A stretch of DNA of 64,000 bases from an uncultured Pelagibacteraceae bacterium (GCA_902571135.1 CACGAU010000001.1:114683-178682), one strand, 5' to 3'. Shown: positions 33,774 through 43,254, counted from the first letter of the stretch. The notes: generated from the letters alone by a model not told the origin. Numbers and translations are program-made.

Positions 33774-34940
33774 TTATTTCAAACTCCTTTATAAAATCTT
33801 CATCAGGATTAATTCCGATACCTACATTATCTGTTACTGATGCAAAACCATTATTGTTTTTAACTTGGTCTAAAATTGAAAATTCTTCCTTTGGCAAATC
33901 TGTGATAAAAATATTTTTTTCTGTTGTATCAAACTCGAGCATAGATTTAGATGGAAATAATCCACCTGGCATATCTGGTTGTGCTGTCAACAAATGGAGG
34001 TTAACTGCAATACTAACTGCAGAACCCCATACATGATTAATTACTGGTATAAAATTTGCTTGCGCTAATGCTGCAACTTTTAAATACTCCGTAATTCCGC
34101 CAAGTCCACAAACCTCTGGTTGAGCTATATCAATACATTTATTTGATATTAATTTATTCCAGCCATATTTGGTAAATTCAGCTTCTCCACCTGCAATGCT
34201 AGTAGAGATTTTTTGTTTCAATTCTCTATAACCCTCATAATCTTCAGGAGCCACAGGTTCTTCAAACCAATAAATATCTAGCTCATCTAAACCTTTTCCA
34301 ACATAAAGAGCATCTTTCAAATTATAAGCGTGATTAGCATCAACCATTAATTTAAAGTCTTTTCCAACGGAGTCTCTTACAGCTTGAACCAACTTTAAAT
34401 CTTCGTTTGGACCTAATCCAACTTTCATTTTCATAGCTTTAAAATTTTTTGATTTTATTTTCTTAGATTCTTCTTTGAACAAGGCAATCAATTCATCAAC
34501 TGATTTTTTTTTTGTAACATCATTCCATATCCATACACTGGAACTTCATTATTACATTTACCACCAACAAGTTGATAAAGAGGAGCATTTGTTTTCTTTC
34601 CAAGGATATCCCATAAAGCAATATCCACTCCTGATAATGCTTGAATTGGCATGCCCTTTTGACCACTATCTCTTAAAAGGTTGTATACTTTTTGCCAGAT
34701 ATGTTCTTTGTTTAAAGGATCTTCACCAATTACTAAAGGCTGTATAACCTTTTCAACAATAAACTTATTCGCTAAAGCTATATTTCCAGGACCAAAACAT
34801 TCACCCCAACCTGTCATTCCTTCATCTGTTTGAACTTCAACAAGATGAGCTGTACGATGTTTATAATACTGTTGTGAATAACCAAGTTCTTTTTCTAACT
34901 CATATCTAAGTACATGACTTTTAATAGAAGTTATTTTCAC
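33766..34940 (-). pseudogene. Mandelate racemase/muconate lactonizing-type sugar-acid dehydratase, frame broken at an A10 run
   Basis: The N-terminal capping domain lies in one frame (34940 down to about 34514, ending ...VYGYGMMLQKK) and the barrel in the next frame (from about 34503 down to 33766, ...ELIALFKEESKK). The break is exactly at a run of ten A on the coding strand (plus 34504-34513); eleven or eight A would join the frames. The barrel keeps KxK (AMKMKVG), the metal ligands VDANHAY, WFEEP, GGEAEF and His in INHVWGS, so the enzyme looks functional apart from the shift. The family includes L-fuconate, L-rhamnonate, galactonate and related dehydratases. Could be an assembly error, slippage-rescued gene, or a true lesion. 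Confidence 0.85.
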
Positions 34941-34946
34941 AATTAA

Positions 34947-35789
34947 TTATAAAGCAACTACCTTCGAGTTTTGCTCTCCTAAGTTTTCTATTGATAATTT
35001 CATTGTATCACCGGCTTTTAAGAATTGTTGAGGCTTCATGCCCATTCCAACACCTGGAGGTGTTCCAGTTGTAATTATATCTCCAGCTTGAAGAGACATA
35101 AATTTACTTAAATAAGATACAATTATATCAACATTGAATATCATTGTGTTTGTGTTACCTGTTTGCATTCTTGTGCCATTAACATCTAAACTCATTTTTA
35201 AATTGTTAACATCTGCAATTTCATCTTTTGTAACCAAGTAAGGCCCAATTGGTCCATAAGTATCATGAGATTTTCCTTTAACCCATTGACCCATTTTTTC
35301 AATTTGCCATTCTCTTTCACTAATATCATTTACTAAACAATAACCTAAAATATGATCTTGAGCTTGGCTTTCAGAAATATGCTTTGTTTCTTTTCCTATA
35401 ACAATTCCTAATTCAACTTCCCAATCAAGTTTTTTTGATCCTGAAACTATTTCAATATCATCGTTTGGTCCATTAATTGAACTTGTAGCCTTCATAAAAG
35501 TAATTGGTTCAGAAGGAACATCAGCTCCAGTTTCAGCAGCATGATCAGAATAATTTAATCCAATTGCAACAAATTTACCTGGCTTAGTAATACAAGATCC
35601 TATTCGATCACTTGCAGATAATTCTGGTAAAGAAGATAAATCAGCATTTTGTAATTTAGAAATAGTTTCAAAATTTAAATGATCAGGATTTAAATCTTTA
35701 ACATGAGAACTAATATCTCTTATTTTACCATCTTTATCTAATACAGCTGGCTTTTCGCTTCCTTTTTGTCCTACTCTTAATAATTTCAT
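34947..35789 (-). CDS. Fumarylacetoacetate hydrolase family protein
   Basis: A 280-residue FAH-fold hydrolase: short N-terminal domain, then IGLNYSDHAAETG, and the metal residues in LDWEVELGIVIG with LVNDISEREWQ; C-terminal GDIITTGTPPGVGMGMKP is the family hallmark. In L-fucose/L-rhamnose-type pathways a FAH protein cleaves 2,4-diketo-3-deoxy acids to pyruvate plus a hydroxy acid; the position between the enolase-superfamily dehydratase and an SDR matches that pathway. Gaps are 6 and 21 nt. Confidence 0.88.
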   Translation of the reverse strand: MKLLRVGQKGSEKPAVLDKDGKIRDISSHVKDLNPDHLNFETISKLQNADLSSLPELSASDRIGSCITKPGKFVAIGLNYSDHAAETGADVPSEPITFMKATSSINGPNDDIEIVSGSKKLDWEVELGIVIGKETKHISESQAQDHILGYCLVNDISEREWQIEKMGQWVKGKSHDTYGPIGPYLVTKDEIADVNNLKMSLDVNGTRMQTGNTNTMIFNVDIIVSYLSKFMSLQAGDIITTGTPPGVGMGMKPQQFLKAGDTMKLSIENLGEQNSKVVAL

Positions 35790-35810
35790 ATTTATCCTTT
35801 TGTTATTTAA

Positions 35811-36554
35811 TTATATTGAAATTCCACCATCAACATGAATTGTACTTCCTGTTGTAAATGTTGCATCATCGCTAGCTAAATAAACAGCCACAGCTGCTAT
35901 TTCTTCTGCTGTACCTAATCTTCCCATAGGTTGTCTTGCTATAAAATCTTTTTTTGCTTGAACAGGATCTGGGCTTTGATTGACCCTATCTTGCCAAGAA
36001 GGTGAATAAACTGTACCTGGCGCAATTGAATTACATCTAATATTTTGTTTAACGAAATCTGCTGCAATCGCCTTTGTTAAACCAATCACTGCACCCTTTG
36101 TTGTTCCGTAAACAAATCTATTTGGAAAACCTTTAAAGCTAGATGCACATGAAGATATATTAATAATACTTCCGCCTTTTTGCTTGATCATTAAAGGTAA
36201 AATAGCTTTACACATAAAGTACATCGACTTAACGTTTACATTAGAAGAAAAATCCCAATCTTTTTCATCGCATTCCAATATTGTTCCGTGATGAACAAAC
36301 CCAACAGCATTAAATAAAACATCAACTCTATCTAAAGTTTTAGTAAATTCTAAAATTGCATTGTTATCTGTTGAGTCTAGCTTGTGCACTTTAATCTCAG
36401 GATATTCTTTGTTTAAATCAGCTAAAGTTTTATCATTTAAATCAGTTGCAGTGACATGAGCACCCTCTTTATGAAATGCTATTGCTGTTGCTTTTCCAAT
36501 TCCTTGTCCTGCTGCTGTTACAAGAATTTTTTTACCTTCTAATCTTCCACTCAT
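35811..36554 (-). CDS. Short-chain dehydrogenase/reductase
   Basis: A 247-residue classical SDR: NAD-binding TAAGQGIGKATA, NNAG-like FNAVGFVHHG, catalytic Ser in NISSCASS and YGTTK (Tyr-x3-Lys), C-terminal GSTIHVDGGISI. By context a candidate for the oxidation of 2-keto-3-deoxy sugar acids to 2,4-diketo acids (as in L-fuconate catabolism) or of the sugar itself. The stop of the preceding gene and this start overlap 4 nt. Confidence 0.9.
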   Translation of the reverse strand: MSGRLEGKKILVTAAGQGIGKATAIAFHKEGAHVTATDLNDKTLADLNKEYPEIKVHKLDSTDNNAILEFTKTLDRVDVLFNAVGFVHHGTILECDEKDWDFSSNVNVKSMYFMCKAILPLMIKQKGGSIINISSCASSFKGFPNRFVYGTTKGAVIGLTKAIAADFVKQNIRCNSIAPGTVYSPSWQDRVNQSPDPVQAKKDFIARQPMGRLGTAEEIAAVAVYLASDDATFTTGSTIHVDGGISI

Positions 36555-37420
36555 TTTTTATTTATCCTTTCGATTTCATTATAAAGTGAACTATGATCAG
36601 TGTTTCCATGACCATTATCGACAAGAGTTTTATACATTTCTTTCACTAAATTTGAAATAGGTAAATGTGTATTATATGAATTTGCACACTCCAAAATATT
36701 ATCCATGTCTTTTAAATGAGTGGATGTTTTGCCTTTTGGGGTAAAATCTTTATCTATCATTCTTTTTCCATGAGTTTGTAAAATTTTACTGTCTGCCCAA
36801 CCTCCAGAAAGAGCTTTAATTAATTTTACTGGGTCAGCTCCAGCTTTTTCACATAAAGTTATTGCCTCCGCAACCGCTCCTATTGTAACTCCTACCACAA
36901 TTTGATTTGCTAACTTTGAAACTTGTCCACTACCAATTGGTCCAACTAAAGTTGGATTTCCCATAGCTTTTAAAATATTTATAGAATTATCAAAGACACT
37001 TTGTTCTCCTCCAACCATTATAGCTAATGAAGCTTCCTCAGCTCCAATTGTTCCTCCTGAAACCGGTGCATCTAAATAATTTACATTTTTTGATTTTAGA
37101 CTATTTCCATATTTTGTTGCTGTCGTTGGTTTAACCGAACTCATATCAATAACAGTTGATCCAGATTTTAAATTTTCTAATAAATCTGAATTACTCATTA
37201 TTGCATCAACAGCACTATCATCTGTTAACATTGTAATAATAAAGTCATTATCTTTAACAACTTCACCTAATGTTTTTGATATTTCAGCGCCAAACTCTTT
37301 CAAAGGTTCTGCTTTATTAATTGAACGATTGAATACTTTTAGTTTAAAATCTGATTTTAATAAATTTTTAGCCATTGGCAGGCCCATAAGACCTGTTCCA
37401 ATAAAGCCTATTTTCATCAT
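36551..37420 (-). CDS. 3-hydroxyisobutyrate dehydrogenase-like / tartronate semialdehyde reductase-like enzyme
   Basis: A 289-residue beta-hydroxyacid dehydrogenase: GFIGTGLMGLPMAKNL dinucleotide motif, DAPVSGGTIGAEEASLAIMVGG substrate loop, and catalytic Lys in GQVSKLANQ. Members reduce tartronate semialdehyde, succinic semialdehyde or methylmalonate semialdehyde. Overlaps SDR and DctM by 4 nt each, so the operon is tightly coupled. A paralogue lies at 45701. Confidence 0.88.
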   Translation of the reverse strand: MMKIGFIGTGLMGLPMAKNLLKSDFKLKVFNRSINKAEPLKEFGAEISKTLGEVVKDNDFIITMLTDDSAVDAIMSNSDLLENLKSGSTVIDMSSVKPTTATKYGNSLKSKNVNYLDAPVSGGTIGAEEASLAIMVGGEQSVFDNSINILKAMGNPTLVGPIGSGQVSKLANQIVVGVTIGAVAEAITLCEKAGADPVKLIKALSGGWADSKILQTHGKRMIDKDFTPKGKTSTHLKDMDNILECANSYNTHLPISNLVKEMYKTLVDNGHGNTDHSSLYNEIERINKK

Positions 37421-38733
37421 GGTTTCGGTTTAAACTCGTGGAAGTTTTGTGTCATTGCTTCAGGGAAGAACATAACACATGCTAATACGATTAATTGTAT
37501 TACTATAAACGGTGCAAAACCTCTAAAAATATCTGTTAAAGAAATATGTGGAGGAGCAACTGATTTTAAATAAAAAGCGGCAGGCCCAAACGGTGGGCTT
37601 AAAAATGAAACTTGCATATTTACGCAAAATAATATTCCAAACCAAATAGGATCAAAACCAAGAGCTATAACTATTGGTAAAAATACTGGCATTGCTAACA
37701 ATACAATTCCAACCCAATCCATAAATGCTCCCATTATTAAGAACATTATCTGCATCATAAAAATTAAATACATTGGTTTTAAATCATAAGCCAAAATAGT
37801 TTCTGCTACATATTTTGGACCACCAGCAAGAGAATAAGCGCCCGCTAAAACTGTTGCACCAAAAGTAATTGTTAAAATAGTTCCTGAAGCTTTAAATGTT
37901 CTGGTTAATGCATCTTTAAACAAGAACCATGTTAATTCTTTTCTAGCAAAAATTATAATTAATGTAGCAACCACTCCCATACCAGCTGCTTCGGTAATTC
38001 CTGTTATTCCAGAATAAATTGAACCTAATACAATTATTACTATACCGATTGGAGGTAAAAGACCTGGTAGATATGACATTTTTTCTTTTAAAGTTAAAGC
38101 AGGCTCATCACTTAAAGGTGCCAAATGTGGTTGTAATCTTGTTCGAATTAAAATGTATGTAATAATTAAACCTGAAATCATTAAACCAGGAACAATAGCT
38201 TCTTGGAATAACATCGTAATAGAAGTCTCTGTCGTTAATCCATAAATAATTAAAACAATTGAAGGTGGTATCATTGTTCCCAAAGATCCTGATGCACAAA
38301 TAATACCGATCGACATATCCTGATCGTATTTTAATCTCAACATTTGAGGCAGTGCAATCAAACCTAATAAGACTATTTCTCCACCAATAATTCCACTCAT
38401 CGCCGCCATAATGGTTGCCATGATGGCAGTAACGACTCCTACTCCACCTCTGGTCTTTCTTAACCACGCATTTAAAGCGTCATAAAGATCTCTTGCGATG
38501 TTCGAACGTTCGAGCAAGGAGGCCATAAATATAAATAATGGAACAGATAAAAAGGAATAAGTGACAACAAGAGAATAGTATCTTGAAAGTAATATGCCTA
38601 ATGCATGCTCACCTATGTATAAAAAAACTAGTACTGCACCCATAAAACCAGATGCAAATCCCATTGGAACACCAATAGATATAAGTAATAACAATCCTAC
38701 TATAAGTATTATCGAAAGTGATCCTATATCCAT
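37417..38733 (-). CDS. dctM: TRAP transporter large permease DctM
   Basis: A 438-residue, about 12-helix membrane protein of the DctM family: GVPMGFASGFMGAVLVF, GGVGVVTAIMATIMAAMSGIIGGEIVLLGLIALPQM, GSLGTMIPPSIVLIIYG and NMQVSFLSPPFGPAAFYLK. It imports a carboxylate using the sodium gradient together with DctQ and the binding protein. One base separates it from dctQ. Confidence 0.95.
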   Translation of the reverse strand: MDIGSLSIILIVGLLLLISIGVPMGFASGFMGAVLVFLYIGEHALGILLSRYYSLVVTYSFLSVPLFIFMASLLERSNIARDLYDALNAWLRKTRGGVGVVTAIMATIMAAMSGIIGGEIVLLGLIALPQMLRLKYDQDMSIGIICASGSLGTMIPPSIVLIIYGLTTETSITMLFQEAIVPGLMISGLIITYILIRTRLQPHLAPLSDEPALTLKEKMSYLPGLLPPIGIVIIVLGSIYSGITGITEAAGMGVVATLIIIFARKELTWFLFKDALTRTFKASGTILTITFGATVLAGAYSLAGGPKYVAETILAYDLKPMYLIFMMQIMFLIMGAFMDWVGIVLLAMPVFLPIVIALGFDPIWFGILFCVNMQVSFLSPPFGPAAFYLKSVAPPHISLTDIFRGFAPFIVIQLIVLACVMFFPEAMTQNFHEFKPKP

Positions 38734-38734
38734 A

Positions 38735-39304
38735 TTATTTTAATTCTTTAGAAGGGTCGTATTGTTTTTCCTTAGGATTTCTCCAATCAATAATTAAATT
38801 ATTTACAGATTGAACAGCAATAAGAAAAACACATAAAAGTGTTAGTGGCTTCATAGTAGCAGGAATTGGTGGATCCCAATAAGTTGCAAATCTTTCCCAA
38901 TTTATAAATGATCTGTATGCATCTTCCATACCCCCATAGATTACAGCTGCTGCGAAAAGAACAATAATTATAGTACTGATTAGATCAAAAATTCTCTGTG
39001 TTGGTCTACCAACCCAATCATACAATAATACTATTCTAATGTGGCTTCTTAATCTTGTTGCATATATTCCGCCAACTAAATAACAAACACCAGCAAGCCA
39101 TAGACATAGTTCATTTGCCCACAAAGTTGGTTTAAACAATATATATCTCATAAAAATTTCGTACATCATCACAATTACAATTACAGGAATTAAATATTTA
39201 ATTGTGTGACTTAAAAATAAGGAAACTCTATCTATCCAATTTATTGGAAAATCATCTTTACTCGCGACTTTTTCATTTTGTTCTTGTAATTCTTTATCGA
39301 TCAT
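38735..39304 (-). CDS. dctQ: TRAP transporter small permease DctQ
   Basis: A 189-residue four-helix protein with the DctQ pattern: VIVMMYEIFMRYILFKPTLWANELCLWLAGVCYLVGGIYATRLRSHIRI (residues about 40-90). It is larger than the shortest DctQ proteins and has a soluble N-terminal ~30 residues. It pairs with DctM; a stem-loop separates it from the binding-protein gene. Confidence 0.92.
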   Translation of the reverse strand: MIDKELQEQNEKVASKDDFPINWIDRVSLFLSHTIKYLIPVIVIVMMYEIFMRYILFKPTLWANELCLWLAGVCYLVGGIYATRLRSHIRIVLLYDWVGRPTQRIFDLISTIIIVLFAAAVIYGGMEDAYRSFINWERFATYWDPPIPATMKPLTLLCVFLIAVQSVNNLIIDWRNPKEKQYDPSKELK

Positions 39305-39327
39305 TGAGTAAAAATTTAAAATACTTC

Positions 39328-39349
39328 GAAGGGCCTTTGCAGGCCCTTC
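39328..39349 (-). other. Stem-loop between TRAP binding-protein gene and dctQ
   Basis: GAAGGGCC (39328-39335), 6-nt loop, GGCCCTTC (39342-39349), 8-bp GC-rich perfect stem in the 58-nt gap. On the minus (operon) strand it follows the binding-protein stop, is preceded by an A8 run and is followed only by a broken T-rich stretch; on the plus strand it is followed by eight T. Likely an mRNA end or attenuator that favours binding-protein production. Confidence 0.78.
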
Positions 39350-39362
39350 AAGATTTTTTTTA

Positions 39363-40379
39363 TTACATGATACCGTTAGCTTTCATATAAGCTTTGTGTA
39401 TCTCAATAAGTGCCGCAGCTTCTGGAGATTTAGTCTTCCATTCCTCCCAAGCAGCTAGAGCAGCTTGTCTGAATTTAAGTCTATCTTCTCTAGACCAGTC
39501 GTGAAGAGTAACGCCCATTTCATTTAAAGCTTTAACAGCTTCAGCGTTTTTTCTTTCAACTAAGCTAGTGATAGTTCTTCCAGCAATTTCTATTGCTGCT
39601 AACATAGCACCTTGCTCATGTTTCTTTAACTTCTTCCATACTTTCGTATTACAAGCTAAGTGGTCAGCTGGCATAGAGTGGAAACCTGGGTATGTAGCAT
39701 ATTTGTTTTGCTCATAGTGTCCACCAGCATAGTTTGTAGCTAAAGATGAATAGTCAGCACCATCGATTAGACCTGTTTGTAAAGCAGTTGGAACTTCACC
39801 AAAGTCCATTACGATTGGCTTAGCACCTAATGCTGTAAAGATCATACTTTCCATTCCTGGAGGTGATCTAAATTTAAAGTCTTTCAATGAAGCAACATCT
39901 GGAATTGGTCTGCTAGATATTAAAGACTCATGTCCTGGTATCCACCAACCAATTAATGTCATTCCATATTTGTTGTAAAGTGCATCAACAGCTTCTTGAG
40001 CTCCTGGGAAATTCAAGAATTCATATTGTTGGTATGGGTTATCGTATCCACCCATTACATCACCTGCGAATTGGAACGCTGCATTTTTACCAGTTTGGTA
40101 ACCAGCACCAGTCATATCACAATCGATAATTCCAGTTTGTGCAGAGTTAAACACCTCAGCAGATTTACCTGTTACTGATGATGAGTAGAACATTTCTACT
40201 TTTAAGCTTCCGCCAGAAAACTTCTCTACGTTTTTAGCGAATTGAGCAGCAACCTCACCATTTGGTGAACTAGCTGTAAAGTGTGTTTCAATCTTTAAAG
40301 TCTTTGCATTTGCAGAGCCAAATAAAGCAACTGAAACAATAGCTACAGCTGCTATAGTTTTAGATATAAGTTTAAACAT
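39363..40379 (-). CDS. dctP: TRAP transporter substrate-binding protein DctP
   Basis: A 338-residue periplasmic protein when started at the ATG at 40379, chosen because GAGGAAG lies 4-10 nt upstream and the first residues then form a signal peptide (MFKLISKTIAAVAIVSVALFG...ANA). Landmarks: FRSPPGMESMIFTALGAKPIVMDFGEVPTALQTGLIDGADYS, where the Arg and the following loop bind the carboxylate in TRAP proteins. The sequence is of the mannitol/keto-acid/dicarboxylate group; a sugar acid is the likely ligand given the operon. Confidence 0.92.
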   Translation of the reverse strand: MFKLISKTIAAVAIVSVALFGSANAKTLKIETHFTASSPNGEVAAQFAKNVEKFSGGSLKVEMFYSSSVTGKSAEVFNSAQTGIIDCDMTGAGYQTGKNAAFQFAGDVMGGYDNPYQQYEFLNFPGAQEAVDALYNKYGMTLIGWWIPGHESLISSRPIPDVASLKDFKFRSPPGMESMIFTALGAKPIVMDFGEVPTALQTGLIDGADYSSLATNYAGGHYEQNKYATYPGFHSMPADHLACNTKVWKKLKKHEQGAMLAAIEIAGRTITSLVERKNAEAVKALNEMGVTLHDWSREDRLKFRQAALAAWEEWKTKSPEAAALIEIHKAYMKANGIM

Positions 40380-40482
40380 TATCTTCCTCTCGTTTATGTT
40401 TTTTCGAAAGTTAATCATAAAAGATTTTTGAGATCAATAATTTCGTTTAATTTTTATATATAGAAATTATATATATTAACTA

Positions 40483-40499
40483 AACAACTTATAGTTGTT
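40483..40499 (-). terminator. Hairpin directly after the D-2-hydroxyacid dehydrogenase stop
   Basis: AACAACT (40483-40489), 3-nt loop, AGTTGTT (40493-40499): a 7-bp perfect stem abutting the stop codon at 40500-40502, followed on the minus strand by TTAGTTAATA, i.e. a poor U-tract. It may terminate or attenuate transcription from the dehydratase/dehydrogenase pair before the TRAP genes; the AT-rich TATATA repeats at 40456-40476 could be a promoter for dctP. Confidence 0.5.
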
Positions 40500-41468
40500 C
40501 TAAACTACTTCTGAAATAAGAGGTTTTTTATTGAAAAAACAGAAGATATTGTCGACAGCCATCATGCTCATAGCAAGTCTGGTTTCGTGTGTTGCACTTC
40601 CAATGTGAGGTAAAACAAAACAATTATCTAATTTTAAATATCTTTTATCTAAATTTGGTTCATTGTTAAAAACATCTAAACCTGCTGCATAAATTTTTTT
40701 ATTTTCTAATGCATCTATCAAGGCGTCATCATCAATCGTTGATCCTCTTGAGGTGTTTATTACAACAGCATGTTTTGGTAACAAACTTATTGTTGAAGAA
40801 TTAAGGATATGTTTAGTTTCAGCTGTTGCTGGTGTGTGTATACTTACAAAGTCACACTCAGGTAGCATAGTTTTAATATCAGAATAATATTTAGCTCCAT
40901 CCTCTAAATCATCAGATAGTTTATTTCTATTGTAATAAATTATCTTCATACCAAAAGCTTTAGCACATTTTGCAGCTATTCTTCCGATACGCCCCATACC
41001 AATAATACCTAAGGTTTTACCTGTAACAGAATTTCCAATCATGAATTTAGTTAAATCTGGTTTTTGATTTTTCCAATCATCAGCTCTAACTAAATTGTAA
41101 GCTTCACCAATTCTTCTAGATGCAGCTAAAATCAAAAGTATTGTAGTTTCAGCTACCGCTTCATTTAATACATCTGGAGTATTTGTTACTTTAATTTTTT
41201 TTTCTTCAGCAGATTTAATTGAAATATTGTCATAGCCAACACCAACTTGAGCTATAATTTTTAATTTACCGTTTAAATTTTTAAAAAAATTTTCTCCGAT
41301 TTTGTCAAAACCTGTTGATATCATTCCATCATAATCATTAACAATTTTAATTAATTCACTTTCTGGAATAGGTTCGTCTTTTGGATTAAGATTTACTTCA
41401 AATTCTTTTTGAAGCTTTTCCTCTGCTAAATCTGAGATTTTTCTAGAAACTAATATTTTCGGCTTCAT
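40500..41468 (-). CDS. D-2-hydroxyacid dehydrogenase (glyoxylate/hydroxypyruvate reductase-like)
   Basis: A 322-residue NAD(P)-dependent D-isomer-specific 2-hydroxyacid dehydrogenase: QVGVGYDNIS, GIIGMGRIGRIAAKCAKAFGM (Rossmann), catalytic Arg in NTSRGSTIDDDALIDAL, Glu in NNEPN and His in LPHIGSATHETRLAM. It could reduce glyoxylate, hydroxypyruvate or keto-gluconate. One base downstream of the IlvD/Edd dehydratase stop. Confidence 0.92.
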   Translation of the reverse strand: MKPKILVSRKISDLAEEKLQKEFEVNLNPKDEPIPESELIKIVNDYDGMISTGFDKIGENFFKNLNGKLKIIAQVGVGYDNISIKSAEEKKIKVTNTPDVLNEAVAETTILLILAASRRIGEAYNLVRADDWKNQKPDLTKFMIGNSVTGKTLGIIGMGRIGRIAAKCAKAFGMKIIYYNRNKLSDDLEDGAKYYSDIKTMLPECDFVSIHTPATAETKHILNSSTISLLPKHAVVINTSRGSTIDDDALIDALENKKIYAAGLDVFNNEPNLDKRYLKLDNCFVLPHIGSATHETRLAMSMMAVDNIFCFFNKKPLISEVV

Positions 41469-41469
41469 A

Positions 41470-43254
41470 TTAGTGAGAATCTCTTGGTAAACCTTTGGTA
41501 TGTGATACGTCTAAATATTTACCTCGAGAGTTAATACATGCACCATCATCCAATTGACCAACAGTATTTCTAAATATTTCCTGCCAAGGAGTTTGATTAT
41601 TTGGTTTAAATACTTTTTTATTTTTTCTTCGTTTTTTAAACTCAGCTTGAGAAATCAATAAATCAACTCTTCTTTTATTTAAGTCTATTTTTATTTTATC
41701 GTAAGTTTTAACAATTCCAAGATCTCCACCTACTGCAGACTCTGGTGAAACATGTAAAATTGATGGACTTTCTGATGTTCCACTTTGTCTTCCATCGCCC
41801 AAAGTTGGTAGATGTCTTATTCCTTTTTTTAATAATCTATCTGGTGGTTGCATGTTAACTACTTCGGCTGATCCAGGATAACCAACAGGTCCACAGCCTC
41901 TAATAATTAATAGAGAGTTTTCATCTATTTTTAACTTCTTATCATTAAGTCTTTTATGATAATCCTCAGGACCTTCAAAAACTATAGCTTTACACTCAAA
42001 AACATTTGGGTGTTTAGGGTTTGATAAATATTGATCTCTAAATTCTTTACTAATTACAGATGTTTTCATGATAGCAGATGAGAAAAAGTTGCTTTTCATA
42101 ACTAAAAAACCAGCTTTTTCAGTTAATGCATTCTTAAATGTTTTAATTACTTTGCTATCTACATCAACTTTCTTTCTTAAATTTTCTCCTACAGTTTTTC
42201 CTGTAACTGTCTTTATTTTTGTATGAATTTTTTTGTTTTTAATTAATTCTTTCATTACCGCTGGTATTGCTCCAGCTCTGTGAAAACTTTCCATTAAGTA
42301 TTCTCCTGCAGGTTGGCAATTTACCAATAAAGGAATGTTGTGCCCAAGTTTTTGCCAATCAGAAAGATCAAATTTAATTCCCATATGTTTTGCAATAGCG
42401 CTTAGATGAGCTGTGCAATTGCTAGATCCACCAATAGCACTTGCAACTACTACTGCGTTTTCAAAAGCTTTACGTGTCATAATTTTTGATGGGGTTAAAT
42501 CTTCATGAACCATTCCAACGATTCTTTTTCCTGTTTCATAAGAAATTTGTTCTCTTTCTCTATAAGGAGCTGGAATAACAGCACCCCCTGGTAAAGACAT
42601 ACCTAACGCTTCTGCAACAGAGTTCATTGAAGAAGCTGTTCCCATTGTATTACAATGTCCAGCACTCGGTGCTGAAGATGCAACCATATCCATAAATTCT
42701 TCGTATTTAATTTCTCCTTTAGCTAACATTTTTCTTGCTTCCCAAACTACCATTCCTGAACCAGCTAATTTTCCTTTATAAACTCCATCTAACATTGGAC
42801 CGCCTGATAAAACTATTGCAGGAATGTTTACTGTAGCAGCTGCCATTAAAGCTGCCGGAGTAGTTTTATCACATCCTGTTGTTAAGATAACTCCATCAAT
42901 TGGGTATCCATACAAAACTTCCACTAGTGATAAATAAGAAAGATTTCTATCCAACATTGCTGTTGGTCTTTTTCCAGTTTCTTGAATTGGGTGAGTAGGA
43001 AATTCCATTGGTATGCCACCTGCTCTTCTAATTCCATCTTTTATTCTTTTACTCAAAGACATGAAATGTCTATTGCATGGAGATAGATCACTACCAGATT
43101 GCGCTATTCCTATAATTGGATTACCAGATTGTAACTCTTTTCTTGTAAGACCATAATTTAAATACCTTTCTAGATATAAGGCCGTCATGTCAGGGTTTTT
43201 TGGATTATTGAACCACTGTTGACTTCGAAAACTCTTTTTTCTTTTTTTAGGCAT
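41470..43254 (-). CDS. IlvD/Edd family sugar-acid dehydratase (L-arabinonate dehydratase-like)
   Basis: A 594-residue Fe-S dehydratase. Three iron-sulfur cysteines can be placed: Cys60 (SPCNRH), Cys128 (TTGCDKTTPAALMA) and Cys201 (AGHCNTMGTASSMN); this spacing and the motif GRQSGTSESPSILHVSPESA fit the [2Fe-2S] sugar-acid branch (arabinonate, xylonate, gluconate) rather than biosynthetic dihydroxyacid dehydratase. It would remove water from an aldonic acid to give a 2-keto-3-deoxy acid. The basic N-terminus MPKKRKK is unusual but not a signal. Divergent from a UxaA-like dehydratase, 46 nt apart. Confidence 0.87.
   Translation of the reverse strand: MPKKRKKSFRSQQWFNNPKNPDMTALYLERYLNYGLTRKELQSGNPIIGIAQSGSDLSPCNRHFMSLSKRIKDGIRRAGGIPMEFPTHPIQETGKRPTAMLDRNLSYLSLVEVLYGYPIDGVILTTGCDKTTPAALMAAATVNIPAIVLSGGPMLDGVYKGKLAGSGMVVWEARKMLAKGEIKYEEFMDMVASSAPSAGHCNTMGTASSMNSVAEALGMSLPGGAVIPAPYREREQISYETGKRIVGMVHEDLTPSKIMTRKAFENAVVVASAIGGSSNCTAHLSAIAKHMGIKFDLSDWQKLGHNIPLLVNCQPAGEYLMESFHRAGAIPAVMKELIKNKKIHTKIKTVTGKTVGENLRKKVDVDSKVIKTFKNALTEKAGFLVMKSNFFSSAIMKTSVISKEFRDQYLSNPKHPNVFECKAIVFEGPEDYHKRLNDKKLKIDENSLLIIRGCGPVGYPGSAEVVNMQPPDRLLKKGIRHLPTLGDGRQSGTSESPSILHVSPESAVGGDLGIVKTYDKIKIDLNKRRVDLLISQAEFKKRRKNKKVFKPNNQTPWQEIFRNTVGQLDDGACINSRGKYLDVSHTKGLPRDSH

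Noticed and set aside
33680..34036. 118-codon plus-strand open frame across the SMP-30/dehydratase junction
   Set aside because: Antisense to two recognised coding regions; composition of a shadow frame.
38108..38467. 119-codon minus-strand open frame inside dctM
   Set aside because: Out-of-frame shadow of DctM on the same strand, with implausible composition (many Asn, Tyr, Arg, His).
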